Positions 42,472-52,660 of a stretch of DNA of 64,000 nt are shown here, piece by piece (the first letter of the stretch is position 1; each line of letters starts with the position of its first letter). Position numbers and translations under genes: made by a program. The notes beneath the pieces were generated by a model. That model was not told the DNA's origin. It made no database searches and saw only the letters and a list, made by a program, of their open reading frames with translations. The DNA is taken from NCBI GenBank assembly GCA_050949255.1, contig JBMNFJ010000016.1, forward strand, positions 434,001 through 498,000, written 5' to 3'. The stretch comes from UBA3941 sp002385665 (GTDB taxonomy: Bacteria > Bacillota > Clostridia > Caldicoprobacterales > UBA3941).

Positions 42472-43899
42472 ATGAAATCTTTTACTGTAAGACAAATAAT
42501 AGAGGCAACTCAAGGAAAGTTGTTAAACGAAGATCTTAGCCTTTTAGATATTTCAATAGATGGAGTGAGCACGGATAGCAGAACAATTAAAAAAGGTCAA
42601 CTCTTCATTCCACTGGTAGGGGAGATTTTCGACGGACATTATTTTCTGGACCAGGTTGCAGAAAAAGGGGCAAAAGCTGTACTGGTACATAGGGACGACA
42701 CAGGTTGGCTGCCGGAACTCTATCCACAAGTGGCAGCCGTAAAGGTGCCAGATACTCTAAGAGCTCTCCAGGATCTGGCATCGTTTCAACGTAGCCGGTT
42801 CAATATTCCTGTAGTGGCCATAACCGGGAGTAACGGTAAAACCACGACCAAGGATATGGTTGGACTGGTGTTATCTAAAGGCTACAATGTACTAAAAACT
42901 CAAGGCAACTTAAATAACGAAATCGGTCTACCCCTTACCCTTCTACAACTTGATGATCATCACCAGGTTACCGTAGTGGAGATGGGAATGAGCAACCTGG
43001 GAGAAATACACAGATTAGCAGAGATTGCCAGGCCTACAATCGGCATTATCACCAATATTGGGGTATCCCATCTTCAGAATCTGGGGACCAGGGATAACAT
43101 CCTCAAGGCCAAGATGGAGATCTTCGATTTCTTTGGATCTGAGGATTGGGCCATACTCAACGGGGATGACGAGTATCTAGGTCGTGTAGGAGATGAAATA
43201 ACCTCAAAAACACAATATTATGGTACTCGGGAAGACGCTGATATCAGGGCTCAAAACATAAAAAATTTAGGAGAAGAAGGAGTGTCCTACGATCTCGTAA
43301 TTGACAGCCATCTGTATTCCATAAAAGTATCTATTCCCGGTAAACATAATGTGTATAACAGCCTGGCGGCTGTTGCAGTAGGTAGATTACTGGGGATAGG
43401 TATGCACGAAATTATTCAGGCATTGAAGGAATTTCGCTCAGGGGACATGAGGCTCAATATCCTTACTACCAAGTCTGGGTTAAAGATCATAGATGATGTA
43501 TACAATGCAAGTCCGAATTCTATGATAGCATCTTTAGAGATCCTAAAGGATCTTGGAGGAAAACGAAAGATTGCCATCCTTGGTGACATGCTTGAGCTAG
43601 GAGAATACTCTGAAAAAGGTCATCTGGCCGTCGGAGAAGTCGTAGCCCAATGTGGTATTGACCACTTAATCACCGTTGGCCGTGAGAGCAGCTTTATAGA
43701 CAGGGGAGCACGGGATTTTGGAATGTCAGACACAAATATAACACATCTGGATTGTAATAAAGACGTAATAGGTATCCTTAACACAATGTTGAGGGTAGGC
43801 GATACTATATTAGTAAAGGGGTCGAGGGGCCTAAAAATGGAAGAAATAGTAGAATACCTAAGAGGTTGGGAACGAGGCTCCGAAGGGGGAGATAGGTAG
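42472..43899 (+). CDS. murF: UDP-MurNAc-tripeptide:D-Ala-D-Ala ligase
   Basis: 475 residues. Ligase motifs AITGSNGKTTTKDM, GNLNNEIGLPLTLL, EMGMSNLGEI and DVYNASPNSM. It completes the pentapeptide precursor. Overlaps mraY by 1 nt. Confidence 0.97.
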   Translation: MKSFTVRQIIEATQGKLLNEDLSLLDISIDGVSTDSRTIKKGQLFIPLVGEIFDGHYFLDQVAEKGAKAVLVHRDDTGWLPELYPQVAAVKVPDTLRALQDLASFQRSRFNIPVVAITGSNGKTTTKDMVGLVLSKGYNVLKTQGNLNNEIGLPLTLLQLDDHHQVTVVEMGMSNLGEIHRLAEIARPTIGIITNIGVSHLQNLGTRDNILKAKMEIFDFFGSEDWAILNGDDEYLGRVGDEITSKTQYYGTREDADIRAQNIKNLGEEGVSYDLVIDSHLYSIKVSIPGKHNVYNSLAAVAVGRLLGIGMHEIIQALKEFRSGDMRLNILTTKSGLKIIDDVYNASPNSMIASLEILKDLGGKRKIAILGDMLELGEYSEKGHLAVGEVVAQCGIDHLITVGRESSFIDRGARDFGMSDTNITHLDCNKDVIGILNTMLRVGDTILVKGSRGLKMEEIVEYLRGWERGSEGGDR

Positions 43900-44888
43900 T
43901 GGACAGAATTATCTATTCAGTAATAATATCATTTGTATTTACTTTAGCCCTGGGGGTAGCCATTATTCCCATGCTTAAGAGGCTAAAATTGGGGCAGAAC
44001 ATAAGAGACGATGGTCCCAAGTCCCATTTTGCCAAGGCTGGAACGCCTACCATGGGCGGTATTATGTTTATCATTCCCATTGTTTTGGTTTCTTTGGCCC
44101 TAACCACCAGAAGCTATGACTATACCATAGCTGCCGTGCTAGCCCTTCTAGGATTTGGTGCTATCGGGTTTACAGATGATTTCATTAAAGTCTATATGAA
44201 GCGTTCTCTTGGGCTCAGAGCCTATCAAAAGCTTTTGGGACAGATCTTAATTTCCGTTCTATTCGCTTTGTATGCGTATCGGAGTGTGGGCAGCAGTGTA
44301 TACATTCCCTTTACCAATATCGAGTGGAACCTGGGTTATTTTTATGTTCCCATTATAGCTTTTATAATGGTAGGTACTGTTAACAGCGTAAACCTAACCG
44401 ACGGCCTTGACGGTCTGGCTTCAGGGGTTACCTTGATCGTTTCCATGACTATAAGCATTATAGCTGCCTTTGCCGGTTACGCTATGGAGGAGGGCGGTCT
44501 CGTTAATATAGGACATAACTATAAAAACCTATCGATATTTGCGGCGGCTATAACCGGATCTTGTCTTGGCTTTTTAAGGTTTAACGTCCATCCTGCCAAG
44601 GTTTTTATGGGTGATACCGGTTCTATGGCTCTGGGAGGCGGTGTAGTTGCGGCAATGGTCTTACTAAGGATGCCCCTATTGCTCCCCATAATCGGCGGGG
44701 TCTACATGGCAGAGTCATTATCGGTTATTCTTCAAGTTATATCATTTAAGAGTAGGGGAAAACGTATATTTCGGATGAGCCCTATTCATCATCATTTTGA
44801 ACTGGGAGGCATGCCTGAGACCAGGGTGGTGGCAATGTTTATGATTGCAACAGCTCTTCTTTGTCTCATAGGCTTGTTAGCGGTTTAG
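43899..44888 (+). CDS. mraY: Phospho-MurNAc-pentapeptide transferase
   Basis: 329 residues and about ten membrane helices. Makes lipid I. Motifs: KAGTPTMGG, FTDDFIK (catalytic aspartates), NLTDGLDGLASG, FMGDTGSMALGG and PIHHHFE. GTG start overlapping the murF stop. Confidence 0.97.
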   Translation: MDRIIYSVIISFVFTLALGVAIIPMLKRLKLGQNIRDDGPKSHFAKAGTPTMGGIMFIIPIVLVSLALTTRSYDYTIAAVLALLGFGAIGFTDDFIKVYMKRSLGLRAYQKLLGQILISVLFALYAYRSVGSSVYIPFTNIEWNLGYFYVPIIAFIMVGTVNSVNLTDGLDGLASGVTLIVSMTISIIAAFAGYAMEEGGLVNIGHNYKNLSIFAAAITGSCLGFLRFNVHPAKVFMGDTGSMALGGGVVAAMVLLRMPLLLPIIGGVYMAESLSVILQVISFKSRGKRIFRMSPIHHHFELGGMPETRVVAMFMIATALLCLIGLLAV

Positions 44889-44901
44889 GGGAGAGTATAC
44901 T

Positions 44902-46269
44902 ATGGATTACAAGGATAAAAGGGTTTTAGTTGTAGGCCTTGCCCGCAGTGGGCTGGCAGCAGCCAAGACTCTAAGCGGTCTGGGGGCTAAAGTTATAGCC
45001 AATGACATTAAAAATGAGGAGGAACTCAAGGATGTTGTAGAAGAGCTTAACCCTATGGGGGTTGAATGGGCCTTGGGAATCTCCCCTATGGATTACCTAG
45101 ACAGGGTAGATCTCATCGTGTTAAGTCCCGGTATACCCATAGATGCGCCCTTTGTACGAAGTGCACAGGAAATGGGTATAGAGGTTATAGGTGAAGTGGA
45201 GCTGGCCTATCGCCTTTGCAGAGCACCCATTGTTGCTATCACGGGAACCAATGGAAAGACGACTACTACTGCTTTGGTGGGAGAGATCTTCAAGGCAATG
45301 GGAAAGAAAACGTATGTGGTAGGCAATATAGGTATTCCCTTTGTCGGAATTGCAACGGAAACTTGTGAATCCCATATTGTAGTAGCAGAAATTAGCAGCT
45401 TTCAGTTGGAATCAATCCAGACCTTTCACCCTAGAGTATCAGCCATACTGAATATCACTGAGGATCATCTTAATAGACATAAGACTATGGAAAATTATAT
45501 AGGATTGAAGGCCAGGGTTTTTGAGAACGCTACCGAATCGGATTGGCTTATTTTAAATGGTGACGATCCACTGAGTTCTAAACTGGCTAATATGACCAAG
45601 GCTAAGACTCTTTGTTTTAGCAGGACCAAAATCCTGGATAAAGGGGCGTGGTTGGAAGGTAATACCTTAGTCCTGGATATAGGTAGGGGCAGGGAAATGG
45701 TATGTAAGGTCAACGATATATTCATCCCTGGACCCCATAATCTGGAAAACGCCATGGCGGCGGTTTTGATAAGCAGGGTAATGGGCGTAGATACACAGAC
45801 CATGGCTGACGTATTGAGGGTCTTCCCAGGTGTAGAGCATCGCATCGAACTGGTTCAAACCATTGGCGGTGTTACTTTTTACAACGATTCTAAGGGTACC
45901 AATATAGATTCCACCATCAAGGCTATAGAATCTATGACGGCACCCACGGTATTAATAGCCGGAGGCTATGATAAGGGTAGTAGTTTTGACAGCTTGATAG
46001 AGGCTTTTGGAGATACCATCAGTCACCTTGTGGTACTTGGCCAAACATCGGAGAAGATCATGCAGTCTGCTAAGGATAAGGGCTTCCAAAATGTTTATAG
46101 GGTAAATACTTTGGAAGAAGGGGTAAAAAAGGCATACAGCCTAGCGCAACCCGGCGAAAATGTCCTCCTTTCCCCTGCATGTGCCAGTTGGGATATGTTC
46201 AAGGATTTCGAAGAAAGGGGAAGGATATTTAAAGAGTCTGTAAGGGTTCTTGAGGAGGAGAATCGATGA
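44902..46269 (+). CDS. murD: UDP-MurNAc-L-Ala:D-Glu ligase
   Basis: 455 residues. N-terminal Rossmann-like domain (VVGLARSGLAAAKTL), ATP site GTNGKTTTTALVG, SSFQLE, VEHRIELV and YNDSKGTN. Adds D-glutamate. Overlaps ftsW by 4 nt. Confidence 0.97.
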   Translation: MDYKDKRVLVVGLARSGLAAAKTLSGLGAKVIANDIKNEEELKDVVEELNPMGVEWALGISPMDYLDRVDLIVLSPGIPIDAPFVRSAQEMGIEVIGEVELAYRLCRAPIVAITGTNGKTTTTALVGEIFKAMGKKTYVVGNIGIPFVGIATETCESHIVVAEISSFQLESIQTFHPRVSAILNITEDHLNRHKTMENYIGLKARVFENATESDWLILNGDDPLSSKLANMTKAKTLCFSRTKILDKGAWLEGNTLVLDIGRGREMVCKVNDIFIPGPHNLENAMAAVLISRVMGVDTQTMADVLRVFPGVEHRIELVQTIGGVTFYNDSKGTNIDSTIKAIESMTAPTVLIAGGYDKGSSFDSLIEAFGDTISHLVVLGQTSEKIMQSAKDKGFQNVYRVNTLEEGVKKAYSLAQPGENVLLSPACASWDMFKDFEERGRIFKESVRVLEEENR

Positions 46270-47372
46270 AAAAGAAGCCCATGGACTACCCCATCTTTAT
46301 TACGACTATCATATTGGTGTGCTTTGGTATAGTAATGGTATTCAGTTCCAGCTTCTATATGGCTCAATATAATCCGGATATTCAGGATAGCTATTATTTT
46401 CTGAAAACTCAGTCTAGATGGGCAGCTATTGGCCTGTTGGCAATGATTTTCATGTCCAATTTCAGTTATTGGAGGTTAAAAAAATACGCTAATCTCATGC
46501 TTATCGGGGGAATAGCGTTATTGGTAGCACTTTTGATATTTGGCAAGCCATTTAATAACGCCAAACGTTGGTTTATTATAGGAGGTATTAGTATACAGCC
46601 CTCCGAGATTATGAAGTTTGCTCTAATAGTATTTTTATCTGCCAGCATTTCAAAAAATAAGGATCGAATAAAAAAGCCTATTACTGGATTTGGCTACTAC
46701 CTAGCCATTACCGGTTTGATATTCATATTAATTTTCTTGCAGCCTAACCTGAGCACTGCAAGCAGTATAGTCATTCTGGCCATGGTCATTATGTTTGTAG
46801 GCGGAGCCAAATTGTCGCATTTTGCAACCGTCATGATTATGGGTATTGCAGGTATATATGTTGTACTTCAAAATGTGGACCCAAGCGATTACCGAGTAAA
46901 GCGTTATCTAACCTTTTTAGATCCCTGGGCAGATCCTTTGGGTGATGGCTTTCAGGTCATTCAGTCCCTATATTCCCTGGGTTCTGGGGGTATATTTGGG
47001 ATGGGCTTGGGGCAGAGTAGACAGAAATATCTATTTCTACCCTATGCAGAAACGGACTTTATATTTTCAATCATAGGTGAGGAATTGGGTTTTATCGGAG
47101 CCACACTGGTTATTGTTTTATTCTTGATCCTAATTTGGAGAGGAGTTAAAATTGCTCTGACTGCCCCCGATCTTTTTAGTTGCCTGTTGGCTACTGGGAT
47201 AACTGCGGTTATTGGTATACAGGCAGCAATCAATATTGCCGTTGTTACATCCTCTATGCCGGCAACGGGCTTACCCCTACCCTTTATTAGTGCAGGAGGG
47301 TCCTCATTAGCCTTTTTTATGGCCAGTATAGGAGTGCTTCTTAACATATCAAAATATTGCAAGGCGACCTAA
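46266..47372 (+). CDS. ftsW: Lipid II polymerase of the SEDS family (FtsW/SpoVE)
   Basis: 368 residues with ten membrane helices. SEDS motifs KRWFIIGGISIQPSEIMK, YRVKRYLTFLDPWADPLGDG, SLYSLGSGGIFGMGLGQSRQ and the C-terminal PFISAGGSSL. It polymerises glycan strands with the partner penicillin-binding protein encoded upstream. FtsW and SpoVE cannot be distinguished from sequence; position argues for division. Only 81 nt separate it from murA, so there is no murG here. Confidence 0.93.
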   Translation: MKKKPMDYPIFITTIILVCFGIVMVFSSSFYMAQYNPDIQDSYYFLKTQSRWAAIGLLAMIFMSNFSYWRLKKYANLMLIGGIALLVALLIFGKPFNNAKRWFIIGGISIQPSEIMKFALIVFLSASISKNKDRIKKPITGFGYYLAITGLIFILIFLQPNLSTASSIVILAMVIMFVGGAKLSHFATVMIMGIAGIYVVLQNVDPSDYRVKRYLTFLDPWADPLGDGFQVIQSLYSLGSGGIFGMGLGQSRQKYLFLPYAETDFIFSIIGEELGFIGATLVIVLFLILIWRGVKIALTAPDLFSCLLATGITAVIGIQAAINIAVVTSSMPATGLPLPFISAGGSSLAFFMASIGVLLNISKYCKAT

Positions 47373-47453
47373 GGATGGGGTAAAATTTGTCACACCTCTT
47401 TTTAGAATGCATATCATGATAGGGCAGGATAGCTAATAAGAGAGGTGTATGCC

Positions 47454-48704
47454 GTGGCAAAGTTTGTAATTACCGGCGGGAAAAAATTAGAAGGCTCGGT
47501 TAGGGTATCGGGAGCCAAGAATTCTGTTCTACCCATTTTGGCTGCTGCCCTATTAACCACCAAGGAAATTATTTTAAAGGATTGTCCGGATTTAGCCGAT
47601 ATAAAAAAAGTCATTGGAATTTTAGAAGCTGTTGGATGTAAGGTGAAAAGAGAAGGTAGCACTTTGATTGTGGATCCATCCACCATTACCACTTGGATAA
47701 TCCCGGACAAGTTTGTCAAAGAAATCAGATCTTCCATTATATTTTTAGGGGCAATGATCGCAAGGCTTGGAAAGGCCAAGGTCACTTACCCGGGAGGATG
47801 TGAAATAGGGCAAAGACCCATAAATCTACATTTGGAGGGTTTAAAAAAGCTGGGGATAGAAGTAAACGATTCCTATGGTTATATTGAATGTCATGCTCAT
47901 TCCCCTGTGGGAGCTGAAATTCATTTGGATTATCCCAGCGTTGGAGCTACGGAAAATATTATTCTGGCAGCCACTGCAGCCCATGGTTATACTATAATCC
48001 GCAATGCCGCCAAGGAACCGGAGATAGGCGACCTACAGAATTTTATAAATGCCATAGGCGGAAAGGTATGCGGTGCAGGCACAAGTACCATAATAGTAGA
48101 GGGTAAGCGGCCCATGAGGGGGGCAACCCATACTATCATTCCAGATCGTATAGTAGCAGGGACTTATCTAACCGCGGCAGCCATAACCGGCGGTGAGGTG
48201 TTAATCGAGAATGTGATATTGGATCATATCTACCCCGTTGTCGCGAAGCTTAGGGAATCAGGGGCCATTATTAAATCCGTCGGGTCGGCTGTACTTATAA
48301 AAGGAAGGGATAGGCCATTGCCTATATACCATACTACTACCCTACCTTATCCGGGTTTTCCCACCGATATGCAGGCGCCATTAATGAGCCTTCTATCCGT
48401 ATCATCAGGTACCAGCGTTATGGTGGAGACCATATTCGAGAATAGGTTTAAGCATGTTCCGGAATTAATACGCATGGGCGCCAATATCAGGATAGATGGG
48501 AAAACAGCGGTTATTCAAGGTGTTGACAGTTTAAGGGGCACGACGGTTACTTCCCACGATCTTCGGGGTGGTGCTGCATTGGTCTTGGCCGGACTAAGGG
48601 CTGAAGGACAAACCATTGTAGAGAATACATACCATATCGAGCGGGGATATGAGTGCCTAGAATGCAAACTAAGGAGTCTGGGTGCAGAAATAGAAAAAAT
48701 CTAA
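47454..48704 (+). CDS. murA: UDP-GlcNAc 1-carboxyvinyltransferase
   Basis: About 416 residues. First committed step of peptidoglycan synthesis. RVSGAKNSVLPILAAALL (Lys for substrate), the reactive Cys in PGGCEIGQRPINLHL (fosfomycin target; about residue 117) and GFPTDMQAP are present. GTG 47454 has AGAGGTG 6 nt upstream; a GTG at 47445 would overlap the SD. A second MurA copy elsewhere is common in Bacillota. Confidence 0.96.
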   Translation: MAKFVITGGKKLEGSVRVSGAKNSVLPILAAALLTTKEIILKDCPDLADIKKVIGILEAVGCKVKREGSTLIVDPSTITTWIIPDKFVKEIRSSIIFLGAMIARLGKAKVTYPGGCEIGQRPINLHLEGLKKLGIEVNDSYGYIECHAHSPVGAEIHLDYPSVGATENIILAATAAHGYTIIRNAAKEPEIGDLQNFINAIGGKVCGAGTSTIIVEGKRPMRGATHTIIPDRIVAGTYLTAAAITGGEVLIENVILDHIYPVVAKLRESGAIIKSVGSAVLIKGRDRPLPIYHTTTLPYPGFPTDMQAPLMSLLSVSSGTSVMVETIFENRFKHVPELIRMGANIRIDGKTAVIQGVDSLRGTTVTSHDLRGGAALVLAGLRAEGQTIVENTYHIERGYECLECKLRSLGAEIEKI

Positions 48705-48726
48705 GCTTCAAGGACAAGGTGGTCGA

Positions 48727-49461
48727 ATGAGAAACCCAAAGAAAAGAAGACATGCATTCCTAGTTCTGTTGTTGCTCCTGGGCATAACGGGTATTGTCTT
48801 TATAGGAACTGACGGTTTTCAGATTAAGGAAGTTACAATTGTTGGAAATGGTAAGATTTCAAAAGAGGACATAATAAAAAGAGCTGGGATCCCCCACAAT
48901 CAAAATATCTTTAAGCTCAATAAGCAACTCATTAAGGAAAGGTTGGAGACGGAGCCCTATTTGGAGGTTCTGTCCATTAAGAGGCAGTACCCCAATGGAG
49001 TTATAATTACTGTGAGAGAAAAGGAAGCGGCAGGGGTTATTCCATACTTAAATTCCTATTATGTTATAGACAGGGATTGTTATATAATGGAAATAGCCGA
49101 TTCTTTAGATAATTGCCAGTATCCTTTAATTCGAGGAGTACAGATAAGTAATTTTCTGGTAGGCAAAAGACTCATTGCTTCAGACGAATATCAATTAAAG
49201 GTCCTCTCTAGGATCCTTGAATCCCTTAAGGATTTGGGATTGGAGGATCAAATTTCTGAAATAATTGTGGACAACCCCGAGGATGTTGAACTAATACTAA
49301 TTAGTGGAATGCGGGCCAAGATTGGACAGGCAATAGAAGTAGATAAAAAATTGATTTGGCTTAAAAGTCAGGAAATGCAGGATATCTTGAATGGTATATC
49401 AGGTGGTATATTGGACTTAAGTGTCCCCTCAAAACCGGTTTTTTATTCAGATGAAAGTTGA
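48727..49461 (+). CDS. ftsQ: FtsQ/DivIB-type division protein
   Basis: 244 residues. Short basic N-terminus, one membrane helix (about 10-30), a POTRA domain (FQIKEVTIVGNGKISKEDII, about 35-105) and a beta domain (RQYPNGVIITVREKEAA). Links FtsL and the divisome. Weak similarity is normal for this family; position after murA is typical. Confidence 0.9.
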   Translation: MRNPKKRRHAFLVLLLLLGITGIVFIGTDGFQIKEVTIVGNGKISKEDIIKRAGIPHNQNIFKLNKQLIKERLETEPYLEVLSIKRQYPNGVIITVREKEAAGVIPYLNSYYVIDRDCYIMEIADSLDNCQYPLIRGVQISNFLVGKRLIASDEYQLKVLSRILESLKDLGLEDQISEIIVDNPEDVELILISGMRAKIGQAIEVDKKLIWLKSQEMQDILNGISGGILDLSVPSKPVFYSDES

Positions 49462-49470
49462 GGTGAACTC

Positions 49471-50178
49471 ATGAAAAAATCTGCAAAAGGGCAATTTGCT
49501 CTGACCATTGTTAGCCTGATCTTGGGTCTTATGTTGGCTGCACAGTTTAAAAACGTGCAAAAGGTAGGCGGGAATGTATCAATTCAAAGAACTCAGGAGC
49601 TAACAGAGTATATAAAGAAACTGGAATCGGATAACGAGAACCTTCTTAATCAAATTAACGAATATAAAGATATTATTAGCAGCTACGAGAATACATCACA
49701 GGATGAGACCTTGTTAAATGAGCTAATAAGGACCAAGAGTCAAGCCGGGCTGTTGCCTATGGAGGGGCCGGGGGTTGTTATTACAGTAGATAATCTTCTT
49801 ATAAGCGGCTGGGACGGAAACCAGCAAGTTTTTCAAAGTGTTCATTATGATGATCTCTTGAGATTGATAAACGAGTTAAATGCAGCTGGTGCGGAGGCTA
49901 TTGCTATTAACAATGAAAGAGTAATTTCCACAACGGAAATCCGAAACGCAGGGGATTATATTGTTATCAATACAAACAGACATTCAGCTCCTTTTGAGAT
50001 AAAAGCCATCGGCAATCCGGATAACCTGGAAGCTGCATTAAAGCTTTTAGGAGGGGTTGTAGACAACTTGAGCCAAATTCTGGATATCTCCATTAAGACC
50101 GAGGAGAGGATCACCATTCCTAAATATGAAGGTACCGTAAATTACAGGTATGCTGAGCCTCTGCAGGAAAATTCGTGA
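49471..50178 (+). CDS. DUF881 protein (YlxW-like), first copy
   Basis: 235 residues. One N-terminal membrane helix, a coiled coil (IKKLESDNENLLNQINEYKD, about 47-75) and the DUF881 domain (GPGVVITVDN, LRLINELNAAGAEAIAIN, APFEIKAIGNP). Located outside the membrane. Same position as ylxW in Bacillus. Its role in division is not established. Confidence 0.9.
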   Translation: MKKSAKGQFALTIVSLILGLMLAAQFKNVQKVGGNVSIQRTQELTEYIKKLESDNENLLNQINEYKDIISSYENTSQDETLLNELIRTKSQAGLLPMEGPGVVITVDNLLISGWDGNQQVFQSVHYDDLLRLINELNAAGAEAIAINNERVISTTEIRNAGDYIVINTNRHSAPFEIKAIGNPDNLEAALKLLGGVVDNLSQILDISIKTEERITIPKYEGTVNYRYAEPLQENS

Positions 50179-50187
50179 GGGATACAG

Positions 50188-50967
50188 ATGAAAATAAAGA
50201 AGGATATTTGGATACTGACCTTTGTTGGGATACTGGCTGGTTTTTTTGCAATAAGGGCTTTTGAAGCTCAAAACCCTCAGCTTGGGTTTAGCAATATGCT
50301 GTCCCCCTATACCCTGGATCGATATTTTCAGGATAGATCCATAGCCAGTATAGAATATTACTTAAATCAGACAAAGGCTCTTGAAGAAAGCAAGGCTCTT
50401 TTATTGGAAGAAATTAGAGAACTGGAAAAGATAATATCAGAACATGAAGAAACAGCCGCTGCCAAGCTAGACAGGGGAGAGCAAATCCGACAAGAATTAC
50501 AAGATAGCAGGATGATAGCGGGAATGTTGGATATTGAAGGACCCGGTGTAGAGATCATACTGGATGATAGAAAAAGGGATACCATTTTAGATAGCGATAC
50601 GGATATGATTGGCTATTATATAGTTCATGACAGCGATCTTCTTGAAGTGGTAAATGAGCTTAGGGCAGCGGGAGCCGAAGCAGTGGCGATAAACGGTGTA
50701 AGGATTACAGGGTCATCCAGGATAAGCTGTGGCGGGCCTACCATTAATGTAGGCAAGGAGCAGCGATTTGCTCCCCCGTTCATTATTCATGCCATTGGAG
50801 ACCCGGAGGTCCTGACTTCTTATTTCCAGAGAGATGATAGTATCTATCAAACCTTGATGTTCTGGGGATTGAGATTTGAAATTAAACAAAAGGACGTGAT
50901 ACAGATACCGCGCTATATCGGTGACATAGAATTTAGATATGCTAAACCTATAAGGGAGGATGAATAA
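50188..50967 (+). CDS. DUF881 protein (YlxX-like), second copy
   Basis: 259 residues. N-terminal membrane helix, coiled coil (EESKALLLEEIRELEKIIS), then DUF881 (GPGVEIILDD, VVNELRAAGAEAVAINGVRI, FIIHAIGDPEV). Clearly paralogous to the preceding protein (LRAAGAEA and AIGDP blocks). The pair followed by sbp matches ylxW-ylxX-sbp of Bacillus. Confidence 0.9.
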   Translation: MKIKKDIWILTFVGILAGFFAIRAFEAQNPQLGFSNMLSPYTLDRYFQDRSIASIEYYLNQTKALEESKALLLEEIRELEKIISEHEETAAAKLDRGEQIRQELQDSRMIAGMLDIEGPGVEIILDDRKRDTILDSDTDMIGYYIVHDSDLLEVVNELRAAGAEAVAINGVRITGSSRISCGGPTINVGKEQRFAPPFIIHAIGDPEVLTSYFQRDDSIYQTLMFWGLRFEIKQKDVIQIPRYIGDIEFRYAKPIREDE

Positions 50968-50968
50968 G

Positions 50969-51331
50969 ATGTTGCTTCCATTGCTGGGTGTAATTATAGG
51001 GATTGTTCTGGGACTCTTGTTACCGCTACAGATCCCCATGACTTATGCACCGTATATGTCTATTGCGGTTTTGGCGGCTCTAGACTCGGTATTTGGCGGA
51101 ATGCGAGCAAAGCTCGAGGATAACTTTGAGTCCGATATCTTCATCTCGGGATTTTTTGGTAACGCCTTTTTGGCGGCAGGGCTGGCCTATATAGGAGATA
51201 GATTGGATGTCCCTATATATTTGGCTGCTATCTTCGCCTTTGGCATAAGATTATTCCAAAATTTTGCTGCCATGCGCCGACACTTTTTGACATATTTACG
51301 CAAAAAGTCCGGTATAGGTCAGGAAAAATAA
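50969..51331 (+). CDS. sbp: Small basic membrane protein (DUF1290)
   Basis: 120 residues with three membrane helices. VIIGIVLGLLLP, the AALDSVFGGMRAKLE motif and GIRLFQNFAAMRRHF. Family function unknown; nearly always found beside DUF881 and ftsZ genes. ATG 50969 has AAGGGAGGA at good spacing; 50960 overlaps it. Confidence 0.92.
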   Translation: MLLPLLGVIIGIVLGLLLPLQIPMTYAPYMSIAVLAALDSVFGGMRAKLEDNFESDIFISGFFGNAFLAAGLAYIGDRLDVPIYLAAIFAFGIRLFQNFAAMRRHFLTYLRKKSGIGQEK

Positions 51332-51515
51332 TTAATTATGTTATTCCGTTTTATGGTGATTTATGATAACATAAAGAATATATTAAACATATTAATCTAA
51401 ATGCTATTGTCACTACATGATCTACAGAATTCTCCGTTTAGATACGGGATTTTCACTGGATAGGCCGGTTAATGGTTGATTATTCGCTGAAAAAGGAATT
51501 AGGGGAGGAAGGGAA
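51332..51515 (+). other. Gap between sbp and ftsZ where ftsA is usually found
   Basis: 184 nt without a gene. TTATGTTAT (51336-51344) and ATAACATAA (51366-51374) form a hairpin. ftsZ probably has its own promoter here; none was pinned down. Confidence 0.4.
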
Positions 51516-52592
51516 ATGCTGGAATTCGATATTGATATGGATCAATTTGCTGATATAAAAGTGGTTGGCGTTGGGGGTGGAGGAAATAATGCCATAAATA
51601 GAATGGTCCAGTATGGTCTAAAGGGCGTAGAATTTATTTGCATTAATACGGACAAGCAGGCATTACATATATCCCAATCAAATATAAAGATACAAATAGG
51701 TGAGAAGCTAACAAAGGGACTTGGTGCCGGGGCCAATCCGGAAATTGGACAAAAGGCTGCAGAAGAAAGCAGGGAGGATATCCAGCTGGCACTTGAAGGT
51801 GCGGATATGGTATTTATTACTGCGGGTATGGGGGGAGGTACCGGCACAGGGGCTGCACCTATAGTGGCTGAGATAGCCAAGGAATTGGGTATTCTGACTG
51901 TAGGAGTGGTTACAAAACCCTTCCTCTTTGAGGGACGACAAAGGATGACCAATGCTGAGAGGGGTATAGTTGAATTAAAGGAAAGGGTGGATACCCTGGT
52001 AACCATACCCAATGACAGGCTACTGCAGGTAATAGAAAAGCGTACCTCGATGGTTGAGGCCTTTAGGATTGCCGATGATGTTTTAAGGCAAGGGGTACAA
52101 GGAATTTCAGACTTAATAGCCGTACCAGGTTTGGTTAACCTGGACTTTGCCGATGTGCGCACCATAATGAGGGAAAAAGGTCTGGCCCATATGGGTATAG
52201 GTAAAGGTAGCGGCGACAGCAGAGCCATTGATGCCGCCAAGCAGGCTATTCAGAGTCCCTTGTTGGAAACTACTATAGATGGAGCCAGGGGTGTGCTCCT
52301 AAACATAACCGGAGGAGCTAATCTAGGTCTTTTTGAAGTCAATGAAGCAGCGGAGCTGGTAGCCCAGGCAGCTCACCCAGATGCCAATATAATTTTCGGA
52401 GCTGTTATAGATGAGTCCCTGGAAGACGAACTTAGGATTACGGTAATAGCCACCGGTTTCGAACATGAGAAGGCCCAAACCTCCAGAGAATTAAAGAGGA
52501 GCATAGGTAGAGCAGCTGATTCACAATTGCAGCAAGAGTATCAGGAAGACGATCTGGTAATTCCTACATTTTTAAGGCGGGGCAGAAGCTAG
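51516..52592 (+). CDS. ftsZ: Cell division protein FtsZ
   Basis: 358 residues. Tubulin-like GTPase forming the Z-ring. N-terminal VGGGGNNAINRMV, tubulin signature GGGTGTGAAPI, T7-loop region, and the C-terminal peptide DDLVIPTFLRR used by anchors such as FtsA or SepF. GGGGAGGAAGGG precedes the ATG. Strong terminator follows. Confidence 0.98.
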   Translation: MLEFDIDMDQFADIKVVGVGGGGNNAINRMVQYGLKGVEFICINTDKQALHISQSNIKIQIGEKLTKGLGAGANPEIGQKAAEESREDIQLALEGADMVFITAGMGGGTGTGAAPIVAEIAKELGILTVGVVTKPFLFEGRQRMTNAERGIVELKERVDTLVTIPNDRLLQVIEKRTSMVEAFRIADDVLRQGVQGISDLIAVPGLVNLDFADVRTIMREKGLAHMGIGKGSGDSRAIDAAKQAIQSPLLETTIDGARGVLLNITGGANLGLFEVNEAAELVAQAAHPDANIIFGAVIDESLEDELRITVIATGFEHEKAQTSRELKRSIGRAADSQLQQEYQEDDLVIPTFLRRGRS

Positions 52593-52660
52593 GTAAGGGT
52601 GTATAATTAAATTATAGATTTTTCATCACCAAATTAATATGCTATAGTCATGTGTAGATA

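Noticed and set aside
51542..52240. 232-residue open frame on the minus strand inside ftsZ
   Set aside because: Antisense shadow of a highly conserved gene; the translation is rich in Ser, Pro and Ile and resembles no family.
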